From Mactra quadrangularis (taxonomy: Eukaryota > Mollusca > Bivalvia > Venerida > Mactridae): DNA of 64,000 nt. Positions 38,101-46,309 of this stretch are shown one piece after another. Under the pieces are notes generated by a model. It saw nothing but the letters and a program-made list of their open reading frames with translations. It ran no database searches and was not told the origin of the DNA. The stretch covers positions 32,464,380 to 32,528,379 of the forward strand of contig CM046303.1 of the NCBI GenBank assembly GCA_025267735.1, given 5' to 3'. Position 1 is the stretch's first letter, and each line of letters opens with the position of its first letter. A program made the translations under genes and the position numbers.

Positions 38101-39207
38101 ACTTTCGAATAGCTTGGTCATGAAATAATTTCTATCGCGACAAGTTTTATAACTATAATTAAACACGTAGAAGTCATAATATTGAATGATCAAATCGTAC
38201 ATGTAACCTTTGCTAAAGTAAACATACTAAATCCGAAACCACTTTTTGATTTGATATGATGTCCTATGTACTCTCATTTAAGATTAAAATACTTAAAAAA
38301 TCATCTTAGCCAACTCTCCAAAATATTTCAAATGTAATGGCTTCACAGAAAAATAACATTATAGTAAAATTTGCACATTTTCTTCAAGAAGTTTTCTTTC
38401 TGAATCCTATTATAAAAGAACAATATTTATATCCACAACAACTGTTATCTTACCAGCTTGCCAACAACCTTACTGTCCGTGCAGCTTGTTCTGATGGTAC
38501 ATGGAATAATGAACTTGACAAAGACCAAATTATATGATGACTTTATCATTTATATTTATTTTTCTCAGTACATTCAATATTTTCTTCCTGAACATATTAT
38601 ACAGTCTTTAGTACTTAAAAAGTTGTTTTCAACGAAATAGATAATTACGGAGCCCCTAAAGTGTCATTTTGAAATACTTCTTTTATTTTCACAACTATTT
38701 CGTTTAAACGTAATATTATTTCGTTAAATCGAAATAATTATTTCGATTTTTCGAAATAATTATTTCGTTTTTTCGAAATAATATTATTTCGTTTTTTCGA
38801 AATAATTATTTCGATTTAAACGAAATATTTGTGATAATAAAAAAAGTATTTCAAAATGTCACTTTAGGGGCTCCGTAGATTGTTTATATATAATTAATTT
38901 TTCAGCTTGGTTACCTGGACCAGTTATCGGAGGCAAACTTGTAGATCATGCTTGTTTGTTATGGTCCAGTGGTGATAGCGGATCCTGTACATTTTATAAT
39001 CTAGACACGTTACGTTACAATTTATTTGGCCTTGGAATATGTGGCCGCGCTTTTGCAATCATTGTTATGACATTTATACTTAAAATTACGTGGAATATGT
39101 CTGAATGGCCTGGAACATTGGATAAACTGACTGAACTTGACTTTGTGGTTGAATCTGAGAAGAAAAAGAACAAAGACCTTCTACCAGAATTAAAGTCATT
39201 AAAATGA
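16491..39207 (+). CDS. SLCO: SLCO/OATP organic anion transporter, nine coding exons
   Basis: The gene encodes a plasma-membrane transporter of the OATP family, which moves amphipathic organic anions such as steroid conjugates, thyroid hormones, eicosanoids and drugs. Coding exons are 16491-17127, 19852-19938, 22571-22765, 23709-23873, 35331-35520, 36092-36221, 36706-36860, 37786-37850 and 38906-39207. Every junction is GT-AG and the joined frame is open for 641 codons, normal for the family. The superfamily signature [13 protein letters not shown] lies at residues 249-261. About 12 membrane segments are visible. The large loop before segment 10 holds C413 and ten cysteines at 433-490, the Kazal-like OATP loop. 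The start has A at -3 and an in-frame TGA three codons upstream. The extracellular loop between segments 3 and 4 has NKT, NMS and NVT sequons. It resembles the SLCO4 type most, but the subfamily is not certain. Substrate cannot be read from sequence. Confidence 0.96.
17280..17616 (+). mobile_element. MITE in SLCO intron 1
   Basis: GTCAGTTATTTTTCCTTGA and GGTAAGTAGGTCC at the left are mirrored by GGACCTACTTACTTGAAG and GGGAAATAACTGAC at the right, about 337 bp apart. The target duplication is not clear. Confidence 0.75.
17915..17977 (-). mobile_element. TIR element G, decayed partial copy in SLCO intron 1
   Basis: The stretch from CCTACTGAGAGGGCATGTTC to GTGTGACCTGTAG aligns with the right end of the 16003-16300 copy, with many substitutions. 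The other end was not found. Confidence 0.45.
18751..19058 (+). mobile_element. tRNA-derived SINE, family B, copy 1, in SLCO intron 1
   Basis: The head GCCGCCCAGCTAGCTCAGTT...GGTTTGATTCCCGGGCGGGG has A and B boxes and resembles tRNA-Lys in the A-box half. A body with GGAGGAGTGAGTAGGTTGAC follows, and the tail is CGTCGTTAAACCCAACAAAG. It has no usable anticodon arm or clear acceptor pairing after the head, so it is a SINE, not a tRNA gene. Confidence 0.88.
19852..19938 (+). CDS. SLCO: SLCO exon 2: membrane segment 5
   Basis: An 87-bp exon encoding residues 213-241 and the first base of codon 242. It follows a pyrimidine-rich acceptor (cttttctccag) and ends at donor GTAATT. The product contains [15 protein letters not shown], the OATP segment-5 pattern (GPA and GG glycines). 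It is too short for length-based gene finding, but frame and homology to the family fix it between exons 1 and 3. Phase 1 at both ends. Confidence 0.92.
20419..20692 (-). mobile_element. tRNA-derived SINE, family A, copy 3, in SLCO intron 2
   Basis: Contains the family's AAGACCGGAAACGTTT, TATAACCTCCCCGGGAGG and ATTCGAACCCGTACCCC segments. Full length, minus strand. Confidence 0.85.
20745..21025 (+). pseudogene. Coding-like, decayed fragment in SLCO intron 2
   Basis: One frame reads as plausible protein (starting [20 protein letters not shown]) with stops after about 30 and 75 codons. Family not recognised. It could be a remnant of a mobile-element gene or chance. Confidence 0.3.
21299..21508 (+). 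repeat. 21-bp minisatellite in SLCO intron 2
   Basis: Ten diverged units of 21 bp (AACTGAACTTTGCATTTCGCA type). Both strands are open: the plus strand reads as heptapeptides like LCISQTE and the minus strand as others. That follows from a stop-free unit of 21 bases and does not show coding. A plus frame starts upstream at 21238 and stops at 21522. Confidence 0.9.
22085..22405 (+). pseudogene. Coding-like, decayed fragment in SLCO intron 2
   Basis: A frame of about 105 codons with only two internal stops is rich in Lys, Glu and Gln ([20 protein letters not shown], later [20 protein letters not shown]). Its GC content is higher than the surrounding intron. I do not recognise the family. It is broken and not part of the transporter. 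Confidence 0.35.
22571..22765 (+). CDS. SLCO: SLCO exon 3: OATP signature and membrane segment 6
   Basis: A 195-bp exon after acceptor tttatttcag, encoding residues 242-306. [13 protein letters not shown] at 249-261 is an exact match to the OATP superfamily signature at the outer edge of segment 6. It is followed by a hydrophobic helix and the basic cytoplasmic stretch [13 protein letters not shown]. The donor is GTGAGT at 22766. Phase 1 at both ends. Confidence 0.96.
23709..23873 (+). CDS. SLCO: SLCO exon 4: membrane segment 7
   Basis: A 165-bp exon after acceptor tgtttcag, encoding residues 307-361. It carries the [11 protein letters not shown] helix start and [10 protein letters not shown], the equivalent of the conserved KYLE-QF stretch in OATPs. 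The donor is GTAAAT at 23874. The 11.5-kb intron that follows contains the nested transposon block. Phase 1 at both ends. Confidence 0.95.
24281..24556 (+). pseudogene. LINE fragment in plus orientation (left arm of composite)
   Basis: [14 protein letters not shown] start, then [15 protein letters not shown] and [19 protein letters not shown] match residues before the reverse transcriptase core of the 7556-9780 element. A small duplication (TATGTGACATATGTGAT) shifts the local sequence. Confidence 0.88.
24557..24920 (-). repeat. Probable LINE 3' untranslated region
   Basis: AT-rich sequence between the LINE C-terminal coding end (minus strand) and the plus-oriented LINE fragment. It has a local duplication of TCCTGAACAGT...TAACC (about 24760-24838). 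Confidence 0.45.
24921..26502 (-). mobile_element. Non-LTR retrotransposon, minus strand, 3' part
   Basis: Same family as 7556-9780. Reading from high to low coordinates: [20 protein letters not shown] (26399), [15 protein letters not shown], a gap, then [25 protein letters not shown] (catalytic), [18 protein letters not shown] and [17 protein letters not shown], then a frameshift. Frame-shifted C-terminal remnants follow ([24 protein letters not shown]). Several frameshifts and stops make it a dead copy. It is interrupted at 26503-32925 by the 6.4-kb TIR element and continues at 32926-33000. Confidence 0.92.
26503..26507 (+). repeat. Target site duplication TTTCT, left
   Basis: Identical to 32921-32925 and directly abutting the left end CACTGTCG. 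Confidence 0.85.
26508..27087 (+). repeat. Left terminal inverted repeat of the 6.4-kb element
   Basis: Inverse of 32345-32920 with only scattered differences. It includes the CCAAGATGGCGG segment near the tip and the cluster of GGTG(C/G/T)AGTC-type motifs near 26935-27030. Open frames here are mirrored in the other arm. Confidence 0.92.
27611..27882 (-). mobile_element. tRNA-derived SINE, family A, copy 4, inside the 6.4-kb TIR element
   Basis: Full-length minus-strand copy with the CAAGGCCGGAAACTTCTC and AACCTCCCCGGGTGGGATTC segments and the head CGCGCTACCAATTGCGCTAT. The low end is preceded by TTTATTTATT. It lies in the central part of the element at 26508-32920, so it inserted after or travelled with it. 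Confidence 0.85.
28062..28142 (+). repeat. tRNA-like fragment
   Basis: GGAATTAGCTCAGTTGGTAG is a canonical A box, but the expected B box is replaced by GCTGATTTGAAACCAAAT. It is degenerate and not a functional tRNA. Confidence 0.45.
28435..28960 (+). repeat. Dispersed repeat D, copy 2 (inside the 6.4-kb element)
   Basis: AATGCTTGAAATCGCTGTTT, GTTATACAAACAGATAACCT, CATGTGACCTCAAATGCATC and AAAATGCTCAAA align with 10985-11490. The 83-codon open frame at 28545-28796 lies in this repeat and is not conserved in the other copy. Confidence 0.7.
28965..29035 (+). repeat. tRNA-like fragment
   Basis: GGCGGTAAGACAGTTGGATT and a B box GGGTTCGTACC lie at tRNA-like spacing. There is no acceptor stem. Confidence 0.4.
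29497..29580 (-). repeat. tRNA-like fragment
   Basis: Minus-strand B-box-like stretch (GATGAGGTTCGAACCACTG in plus orientation) and an A-box-like end (CTAGTAACCCAATGCGC). It abuts the start of the CCCCCGCAAACG element. Confidence 0.45.
29630..29680 (+). repeat. GGTT microsatellite
   Basis: About 12 GGTT units with one GGTTT variant. Confidence 0.92.
29920..30600 (+). repeat. Five tandem units, 141-156 bp, with ATGGCCGAC hairpins
   Basis: The ATGG landmark occurs at 29973, 30129, 30270, 30415 and 30566. Units 1 and 2 carry ATGGCCGACTTGCGGCCAT, a near-perfect stem-loop. The later units are diverged (ATGGCAGACTGGCAGCCAT). GCACAGGCGTTTACA recurs upstream of the first units. Confidence 0.85.
30658..31160 (-). 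mobile_element. 3' end of an RNase-H-type LINE (I/Nimb-like)
   Basis: The minus-strand frame 31156-30884 reads [15 protein letters not shown], then C-x2-C (CIPC) and [17 protein letters not shown], the usual C-terminal end of LINE ORF2 proteins carrying an RNase H domain. Downstream on that strand lie two copies of the 3' tail (near 30830 and 30690) with TTTTACGG(C/T)G. The rest of the element is missing. Confidence 0.75.
32345..32920 (+). repeat. Right terminal inverted repeat with subterminal motif array
   Basis: Inverse of 26508-27087. GAC(T/A)nCACCGTACA-like motifs start at 32399, 32430, 32453, 32481 and 32500, and one more (GACTGCACCGTACAC) lies at the tip near 32891. Spacing is 19-31 bp. 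Such arrays are typical transposase-binding sites. The role here is inference. Confidence 0.9.
32921..32925 (+). repeat. Target site duplication TTTCT, right
   Basis: Directly follows the right end CGACAGTG. The LINE then continues with GTTGGGGTGATTAAGTTGG. Confidence 0.85.
32926..33000 (-). pseudogene. LINE continuation on the far side of the 6.4-kb insertion
   Basis: The reverse complement reads AAAATTTTGCTGATTATTTC to TTTCCAACTTAATCACCCC and joins exactly to the 24921-26502 LINE when the element and one TTTCT are removed. Confidence 0.88.
33650..33890 (+). repeat. Dispersed repeat H, copy 1, in SLCO intron 4
   Basis: CTAACGCCTGCTTAACGG, TTTTCAAATCACTTAA and CCCGATCGTCAAAATTG match 46310-46545 in order and spacing. 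Class unknown. Confidence 0.65.
34033..34411 (+). mobile_element. Tc1/mariner-like MITE in SLCO intron 4
   Basis: The ends CACTGTCCTCCAAAAGTTTC and (reverse) CACTGCCCTCCAAAAGTTTC are flanked by TA on both sides (34031-34032 and 34412-34413). The 379-bp interior has no transposase frame. Ends of this kind are common in mariner-type elements. Confidence 0.88.
34430..34591 (+). mobile_element. Short TIR element in SLCO intron 4
   Basis: GTCTACGAAATTAGGATATT and GTGGTTGTCTGG at the left are mirrored by CCAGACACC and CTAATTTCGTAGAC at the right, 162 bp in all. Confidence 0.78.
35007..35200 (+). mobile_element. MITE family J, copy 1, near SLCO exon 5
   Basis: TACAGAACAACCTCTATTG at the left and GTGCAGAGGTTATATTGTA at the right, with TA at each end. 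Shared internal ATCAAAAGCTGTTAAT and TAGAGGGCCGCTGTGCAG are also at 52586-52750. Confidence 0.75.
35331..35520 (+). CDS. SLCO: SLCO exon 5: membrane segments 8 and 9
   Basis: A 190-bp exon after acceptor tcttttgcag, encoding residues 362-424 plus two bases of codon 425. It has a Gly-rich segment 8 (GSFVGGLL), the cytoplasmic KKIKL turn, segment 9, and C413 at the start of the large extracellular loop. The donor is GTAAGC at 35521. It enters in phase 1 and leaves in phase 2. Confidence 0.95.
35768..36033 (-). mobile_element. SINE family A, degenerate copy 5, in SLCO intron 5
   Basis: Recognisable by CAGCGCACCGAGCCTAGC, CCTTCCACAAGGCCCGCAAC and the decayed head (CGCGTAGTCTAAAGCGCC). Many mutations, so older than the other copies. 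Confidence 0.65.
36092..36221 (+). CDS. SLCO: SLCO exon 6: Kazal-like cysteine loop, first half
   Basis: A 130-bp exon encoding residues 425-468. Cysteines at 433, 437, 439, 447, 458 and 462, with [18 protein letters not shown], form the Kazal-like extracellular loop of OATPs. The acceptor is ctattgtag and the donor GTAAGC at 36222. It leaves in phase 0, the only phase-0 junction of the gene. Confidence 0.95.
36706..36860 (+). CDS. SLCO: SLCO exon 7: end of cysteine loop and segment 10
   Basis: A 155-bp exon encoding residues 469-519 plus two bases of codon 520. It completes the loop with C473, C475, C486 and C490, then enters hydrophobic segment 10. The NCTC sequon could be glycosylated. 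The acceptor is tattttcag and the donor GTATGT at 36861. Confidence 0.94.
36961..37234 (-). mobile_element. SINE family A, copy 6, in SLCO intron 7
   Basis: Full-length minus-strand copy with ACCTCACCGGTTGGGATTC and GGCGCGCTACCAACTGCGC. It begins about 100 bp after the exon 7 donor. Confidence 0.85.
37786..37850 (+). CDS. SLCO: SLCO exon 8: segment 11
   Basis: A 65-bp exon encoding residues 520-541. It starts with [13 protein letters not shown], the counterpart of the conserved RxVP...A.G stretch before segment 11. The acceptor is gtattacag and the donor GTAAGT at 37851. It joins in frame to exon 9 (phase 1). Confidence 0.93.
38038..38140 (+). mobile_element. SINE family B, 5' part only, in SLCO intron 8
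   Basis: Decayed head and proximal body (GTCTACTGATCGAAGGATC, AGAGCATACTTTCGAATAGC, CATGAAATAATTTCTA). The 3' half is absent. Confidence 0.6.
38648..38875 (+). mobile_element. Palindromic MITE abutting SLCO exon 9
   Basis: CGGAGCCCCTAAAGTGTCAT and its inverse ATGTCACTTTAGGGGCTCCG bound 228 bp, with TA on both sides (38646-38647, 38876-38877). The centre is a run of TTTCGAAATAATTA palindromes. A decayed relative is at 11700-11795. Only 30 bases separate it from exon 9. Confidence 0.92.
38906..39207 (+). CDS. SLCO: SLCO exon 9: end of segment 11, segment 12, C-terminus and stop
   Basis: A 302-bp exon encoding residues 542-641 and TGA at 39205-39207. [19 protein letters not shown] matches the OATP GP(I/V)xxGxxxDxxCxxW pattern. 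Segment 12 and a charged Lys-rich cytoplasmic tail (EKKKNKD) follow. The acceptor ttttcag lies 30 bp after a MITE that fills the 3' end of intron 8. Confidence 0.95.
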
Positions 39208-39663
39208 ATATTACAACAGTCAAATTTCATTATATATGGTAATAATTCAGGGATTCACATGACTTTTAAAAGTGTAGTACTGAAAAAGTACGAACAATTT
39301 GGTTATACTTTTTTATTGCAAAGGATTGGATGTTGATCCATTGTTTGAATATATTAAAACACAATTATATTTAAAGATGGAAGGTGTCATTTAACATGGA
39401 ATTCACTATACTCATTATACTAAATGATAAATTCCATGATAGTCAAATAATTTAACTACTATGTCTATTCGGACCGGTTGACATGAAGCTAAGTCACCAT
39501 ACTTATCAGTTATTAATGCTGCAATACCTGTTTTAGTTGTTGCAATATAACAAGAAGTCTTCATTTTTTTATCAAACCAACCAAAAAGTATTCGTTAAGA
39601 TTTGTGTTGATTGAACAACAAATAGTAAAATTATTTAATACCGCAAGTGGGTCTAAAAATAAA
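39208..39663 (+). other. Probable SLCO 3' UTR with poly(A) signal
   Basis: AT-rich sequence with no open frame follows the stop. The first AATAAA is at 39658-39663, giving a plausible 3' UTR of about 450-480 bases. The link to this gene is positional inference. Confidence 0.5.
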
Positions 39664-40141
39664 CATGTTATTGATAATTTTCAAGCTTGCTGTTGTCTTT
39701 TAAAACGAGATATTTAAACCTGCATGTTTTATCATATATTATTTATGATTATATATTCTTGCTTTATGTCGTCGTTCATTCAGACGTGTTTCATTCTGAA
39801 AAAAACAAACAATATGTCGTTGCTTTTTGGTAACTTGATATTGGCAAGTATGTTTGCATCTACAAAATATCAAGAAAATACGGTAAGAGAAAACATGAAA
39901 CTAGTATGATAGTATTACAAGACAAGATAAATTGAAAAATTACTGTTTAACGTTACGGGATACTTAACCAACAGAGTTATCATATGGGAGCTGAACAAAG
40001 CTATCGTTAGAGCCAGTAAAAAATATGGGCTCGAACGTAGTCATTTATTTGAATACATAAATCTGCTCGACCAACCTCGAATAATCACGTTTCTTTGTGT
40101 GACCTATTTGTAAACACTATCTCAGTGATATAAAAATAAGG

Positions 40142-40537
40142 TATAGTCCAACAGAATTAACCTGAGCTTGAACTAACTTATTATAATAATTACACACTTC
40201 ACTTACATTAAATCGTGAGTTTCCGTATGCGTGTATACGGTTATACACGTGTTTATAACAACCTACGTGACTATAAATAAATTTAGTGAAAGTGGCATGT
40301 TATTGTATTTTTATTTTTGGACATAATTGTTTTGGTAAACACGTATGTCAGCAGTATTTTGGCACAGTTTCAAAGTATTCATTCTATAAAAACAACATTA
40401 ATTGTTCAGTACGTGTATTTTGCCGAAAGCTTCCGATATAGCTCGATTTACAAACGAAGACAAAAATAGACTGTAAATACTGAGTTTAATATATTCTTGC
40501 ATAAAGGTTAAGCTCAGGTTAATTCTGTTGGACTATA
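40142..40537 (+). mobile_element. TIR element with TA-type ends
   Basis: TATAGTCCAACAGAATTAAC followed by CTGAGCTT is mirrored by AAGCTCAG and GTTAATTCTGTTGGACTATA. 396 bp, no coding frame. Confidence 0.88.
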
Positions 40538-40539
40538 CA

Positions 40540-43207
40540 TTAATTGCAAAACCTAGTCTGAGCGTGCAACTGTACGAGGTGAGAAGAGAAAGTGCAAGGG
40601 ACAAAGGGGACATGGAATTAAAGGCAGACTGATACAAAGTTAAGTTCATGTTTTATTGTTGAGCTCAGTTTACTAGGTGTACAACCTAATCACAACTGTT
40701 GGGCACAAACTAAAACTTATTAACCATTTAACAATTAACGTTAGAGATATTAATAAGTTAAAGTAAAGAATCGCAGACACAATTTTAATCTGTTACAATT
40801 CTGTAGTCAAGGGAACCATATTATCAAAGATCTTACGACTACTTTTAGTCTTAAATCCTTCTATAATGTATAGCTAAATTATCGATAGATGTTTGATAAA
40901 ATGCTCCCAAGGTGTCTATCAATACCACAATTATTGTTAAAATAAATAATGTTTAGTTAGATATTATACAGCATCTATCTGTTAACATATCAGTTTTATT
41001 ATACAGACAAATATAATGGTGTTTATTTGTTTAATAAATTGTTTTCACCTCTGGTATTTGATTACTGGCGACGTTCAGCAAACCTAATAGAATTCAGCTG
41101 CACTTTGTACGCTGTATGGTTCTATAAGCAATTTTACGTTGTGAGGTTGAAGACCCATAATCAAAAGTAATACTGTTTTTGAACTGCATGGATAACAGAC
41201 TTATATCTATTTTAAAACACCTCTAATGAACAAGATTTTTTTGCATGAATGCAAATACTGCTTATATATGTTATCTATTGCATTTCAAAGTGAAAGTTGA
41301 TCTAAACCGAAAGTAGAATATGGTTGTCAATACTTGAAACAGTAGTTATGATCACAGTATGTTTAAGATAAAGTCTTGTTATAGAACAAAACTGCTTCAA
41401 GATACATGATTAAGCTCTGACAGTATTTTGGATCAGGTATATTAAACATTAGCATATACATTAATAGTGTGCTCTTATAAAAGGACCTCACTTTTTTAAG
41501 AAATGAACACTTAGTCAAACTCAAATTTAGAAAGCAGAATGGTTTGAACTTGTTATTGTAACACAATCCATGTTATATTTTGATAACTTCATGGTTGTAA
41601 AATAGTTTACAAGTCTACTGTTAATGAATATATCTTCATAAAGTGGCTTTAAGTTTTATTTGAAAAACAGTCCATGCTGTTCTCACTACGGCTGTTGGCC
41701 TGCGTCTAAATGTATATTGTGCACCCACCAATACTCGTCCATTGTGACTGATGGTTGTTGATCTCTTATTAAATAGACAAAATATGCAAATCTATTTCAG
41801 GTATTGTTTTCATCAAAGACGCCCTGGTCACGGGTCCGAGTCAAAAACAATATACAAAATCACTCTAAAAAATGTTTAGTCAAGTCAAAATAGTTGCCAG
41901 TATATCTAGATACATTATAGATTATTCTCTTTAACATGTTTTTATCAGCACGCATAACTAATACATATTACCCTTTCAAATGATACAAACATCTACTGCA
42001 TACCCTTCACAATGAATTCAAATGCTGATTTCGAACACCTGCTTTGGATAATCGACACTTAGTTGAAATTTTAACATTACACTGCTGATGGTAACTGTTA
42101 AACAAGAAACCAGCAAGGTAATAGTGAGGACATGGCTGATAGTTTTGTTTGTACATTCGAGGTCGAATGACAAAAATAATTAAGTTTTGAACAATTAAGC
42201 CTTAAAGCGGTTAGAGAAAAAAAAAATTTGTCACGAAAACGTGATTAATAAAGTTGTTTACAAGCTTTGCATCATAAAATCACACCGTAAAATATAATTA
42301 TAAGTAATACGATGGTGAAAAAATAAGTTCGACTAAATTGTAACTCATTGACCCTAGCTATCCCAGTTAATTATCCAATTATAACCTTTCCATAGTAAAT
42401 AACAGTTATTATGAGAAAAAAGTACGAGACAAATTATCACAATTCTGATTTATATAAAATAAATGTGATTTATATTTTGCCTAAGTCTAAGATAACAATT
42501 CTAAACAACATTTATGGTGTTTTTTTTTAATGCAAATAAGTAGACCAACGTCATCATTTTCGAACCATCCTTGATTATGTCAACAACATAATCATGATTA
42601 AGCTGAAGTTCCAGACAAACCAAATTATGTTTTATTTCAATTTCCTCTTGAAATATTGAAAGCATGCAAACACACTGTAGCGTGGCACGTGACCAAAAAC
42701 GAAAACGAATTGCGTATTTTGGTCTCGTCTAAACCCATACTATCAGATATTTATCACCTGTGTCATTTTTATATTAAAATATTTATATAGCATTAATGAA
42801 CAAGAACTATCTTCAAAAAGATAGTCGGTGCTATGCAGGGTTATAATGAATTTTGTTTCAAGTAATAAAAGTCATATTCACTGTTCAGTCGTATCGCCAG
42901 GAGCGTACCACGGCGAATGTGTAATCAATTAGCAAAGCGAGTCACCCATCATACACAGAGTAAATAGTCAGCAACTACTGTCCGTGCTAAGCATTGTTTA
43001 ACACAAATAACCAATGACACCACATCTTTTATCCATTTCTATATACCGGAGAAGTTTTATTGGACAAATAGTACATGTAGAGTCAATTGTATAGGTTAAA
43101 ATAAAGGTCGAAAGTTGTCTTAGAGAACTGCACCGAAAAATTAGGTTAAATGTTGATAACACTCATGACCTTGATGCATGAGAGAGAGAGTTTGCGTCTA
43201 GGAAATA
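40540..43207. other. Intergenic, nothing recognised
   Basis: AT-rich sequence. No protein-like frame, SINE or paired inverted repeat was seen in this stretch. Confidence 0.5.
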
Positions 43208-43253
43208 TATTATTATTATTTATTTATTTATTTATTTTATTTATTTATTTATT
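43208..43253 (+). repeat. TTA/TTTA microsatellite at SINE tail
   Basis: A run of TTA then TTTA units directly abuts the 3' tail of SINE A copy 7. Simple-repeat tails are usual for LINE-mobilised SINEs. Confidence 0.9.
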
Positions 43254-43505
43254 GGAGTTAACGCCGTGTGAACACAATTTAGGTCATTTTACGGCGTCCA
43301 GCGCACCATTGTCTATAACCAGAACTCACCTATCCTCCCACAAGGTCGGAAACTTCTCCATATTATCTAATCAATGGAGGAAAATCGACATTTTTGTCAA
43401 ATTTTTATGGAAGGGTATAACCTCCTCGGGTGGAATTCGAACCCGCACCCCTCGGGCACGAGATTCCAAATCCCAGCGCGCTACTAACTTCGCTATCGAC
43501 CCGGG
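43254..43505 (-). mobile_element. SINE family A, copy 7
   Basis: Minus-strand copy with an internal deletion: the CTAGCTTTCCTGGACC segment present in other copies is missing between GCGCACC and ATTGTCTATAACC. Its tail continues directly into a TTTA microsatellite (43208-43253). Confidence 0.82.
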
Positions 43506-44264
43506 TTATATCATTATTATTATTATTGTTGATAAACAAGAAAGAAAACAATTATGAGGGAAATGTTTAAACTGGTAAATTAATAGTTTTAGATTGATAG
43601 ACCAGTGTACAATACCTGATGGCATAAGCCAAGGTTACATGTCATATATTATGAATAATATCAAGAATAATTATACTAGTTCGTAAATCCTCCTCGCGTA
43701 ATTGAAATAATTATCTTACTCACACCTTTTAATGAGATGGACATTTGACATCTTGCTTGGAATTAGAAACTTTTATATTTCAATTAGAACGCCAATACTA
43801 CCTACTGACGTGGTGAGAATAAACGTTTGAAACAGTTCCAATACGTGACTTGAATTTCAATTAAGTTCACCAGAAATCACGTTGAAAGCATTACGAATTT
43901 TAATAGCAATGGCTTAGCTAAGGGAAATGAACCAACAATCTTTGTGAATAGAAAATCCATTCAGTTGTGATAGATCGCATGGTTTAGTTTAGAAAATTAT
44001 GGTTTGGCACGATTTGAATTTGACTGTTTAACTATATAAATCACTCTGTAACAGTGGTGCGACTATAGGCGATGTCATTCTATTGTTTGGCGTTTGTTGA
44101 GGAAAGCCCAACTCAGATATCGACGGCATACAACACATTTTCTACTTAGACGAATGGAAGCTAAGACGAAGAAGAGGAAGACACCTTTCTAAGAAACATA
44201 CTCACATGTGATTCCAACTGCAGACAAGTTAAGATAAACGTGAAGTTATTTAACAAAACCTTAA

Positions 44265-44537
44265 ACGCAAGTCTACTGATCCAGGGGTCGTGGGTTCGAT
44301 TCCCGGGCGGGGCGTACTTGGTCATAAAATTATTTGTACGGCTATTCTCCCCTCTACCACTGATTCTAAATCATGTAGAGTAGTAGTCAGTCATTGTTAG
44401 TTAGTAGTTGGTTAACAGCTAAATCCAGAGATTTAGCCTTTCAAGGAACAGTGAGTAGGTGGACTGACCGCCATGATATAACCTATTCAATGTGTTGCTA
44501 CGGCGTTAAACCCAACAAAAACAAACAAACAAAACAA
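44265..44537 (+). mobile_element. SINE family B, copy 3, truncated head
   Basis: Starts within the tRNA-like head (GCAAGTCTACTGATCCAGG), keeps an intact B box (GGGTTCGATTCCCGGGCG), the body and the tail GGCGTTAAACCCAACAAA with AAAC repeats. Confidence 0.85.
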
Positions 44538-44746
44538 ACCCTTCACTTTACATGCATTTAAAATTGATTATATCCAGACGCATTGTTTACAACTTAAACT
44601 AGGCCATTTATTGCCGGTGTCGGTGTGTTCATAAAGCTAGGTCAAATTCCCGTCAAACGACAACACATTAATGCGACAGATGTAAAAAGTAATGGCATTT
44701 TACAGTCTTAGTTTAATGCTTATAAATGCACTTTCAACGACTGCTT

Positions 44747-44940
44747 AGAGCAGCCAACAAATTCACGAAACAGAATTATACCACCCTCTCGGGTACCCAT
44801 TGGCAACTGGATGGAGTAAAGCTATCGATGGTAAATATCTTGCTCAAGGAAATTAACAGTGCCCTTGGTGGGGTTTGAACCCGGAATCTCTAGATGCCTA
44901 GGCGCGCGTCTTACCACCGGACCACTGCCCCTACACACGT
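44747..44940 (-). mobile_element. tRNA-derived SINE, family C, copy 1
   Basis: The minus-strand head is at the high end (CAGTGGTCCGGTGGTAAGAC, B box GGGTTCAAACCCC). The body contains CTTGAGCAAGATATTTACC and TTTACTCCATCCAGTTGCC. It aligns with the split copy at 50222-50301 plus 52312-52430, and with 14430-14570. Confidence 0.75.
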
Positions 44941-46309
44941 GGGTTTTGAAATTATTAAACAGCCATACTTATTAAATAGTTAAAGTCGAGATACAGCAGT
45001 CCATTTGTAACCACAAACAAAAAGACGTTGTATAATGGAAAGTAATGTCTTCCAATTTACTGCCATTATAATTCCGGGAATATGGCAGCTAAAATTACAC
45101 ATCTTAGATCATAGCTAATATTTTTATAGAGAATATCACTTTGATTTAGGATACTTTTCTGAAATTTCTCAAAATTATTAAGTACACTTCCTTTTAATGT
45201 TTATTTTTTGTCACTTTAAATGGGCTTTAATGGGATTTTTTACCTTCTTTAATATTTGGAAGTATACTATAGGCGCTCATGATACGTAATTTTCACCGGA
45301 GTTGGAAATGCAATTAAGTCGGATAATTCAGAATTTATAAATAAAAAATATTTCAAGTATACTATACTGATATTACATAATACTCTTTAATGCATGTTAA
45401 TGCAATGGGTAATGTTATTCCCATGGAGTCCATACTATCATACCTATGAACTTATATTCGTAACAACTTCTCTAACCCCATAATCATTTTTAGGGTATTT
45501 TTACTGTCCGTTCTCAGGCGGTAAAAACACATTTTGATACACATTATCAGTTTATTGCTGAAAGTTCGAAGTACGGATTTAATCCTATTGTTCTTTGTAA
45601 ACCATAAGTTCATTGTGACGGTAAAAGTGTGTTTATTCCACAAGACTAAAATATTAGAATTCCCGATATAGTCTTTTAATCATAAACAAGTATGACCATT
45701 GACTATGATAAGTCATTAGGCTTCAAACATTACCGTGTACTTAGATATTTCTAAATACAGCTGACATGAACACCGTGTCTAGGAGCATAAAAGCCGATTA
45801 TGACAGTTACACATTAACTGAAAAAACACTGTCATGCGGTAAAACCATATTAGATTGAATCATAGGAAACTGCCAATTACAGCCTATTTTTTAACAAAAC
45901 CTTTTATTGCGTTTAAAATTCCATTATAATTGATCACATGGGGAGATTTCCAGACAGTCTTATCAAATTTAACAAATCATACTCGATGTTAAAACGGGGC
46001 TTACTTTATATGCAAGATAGTCCGCCTCCGGAAGGAGTACTGCTATCACCTCCATATCGAGGGTTGTCCGCAAGACTGTATTAAGTGCATTGGGTAAAGG
46101 ATTGAGTTACTACAGTCTTGCGTGCAACCCGCAATATATAAATTAAAGTATATAAGAATATTCCAAAAGGGATAGTTTGTCGATGTAATAAAATGTGTTA
46201 AGCAACTTACTAGTAGAGTACTTTAAGTGAAGTATACTGAATGACTGTCTGATGAGATAGTAAAGCTAAATAAAAAATACAGATGATAAATTCACTATAA
46301 ATGAACGTC

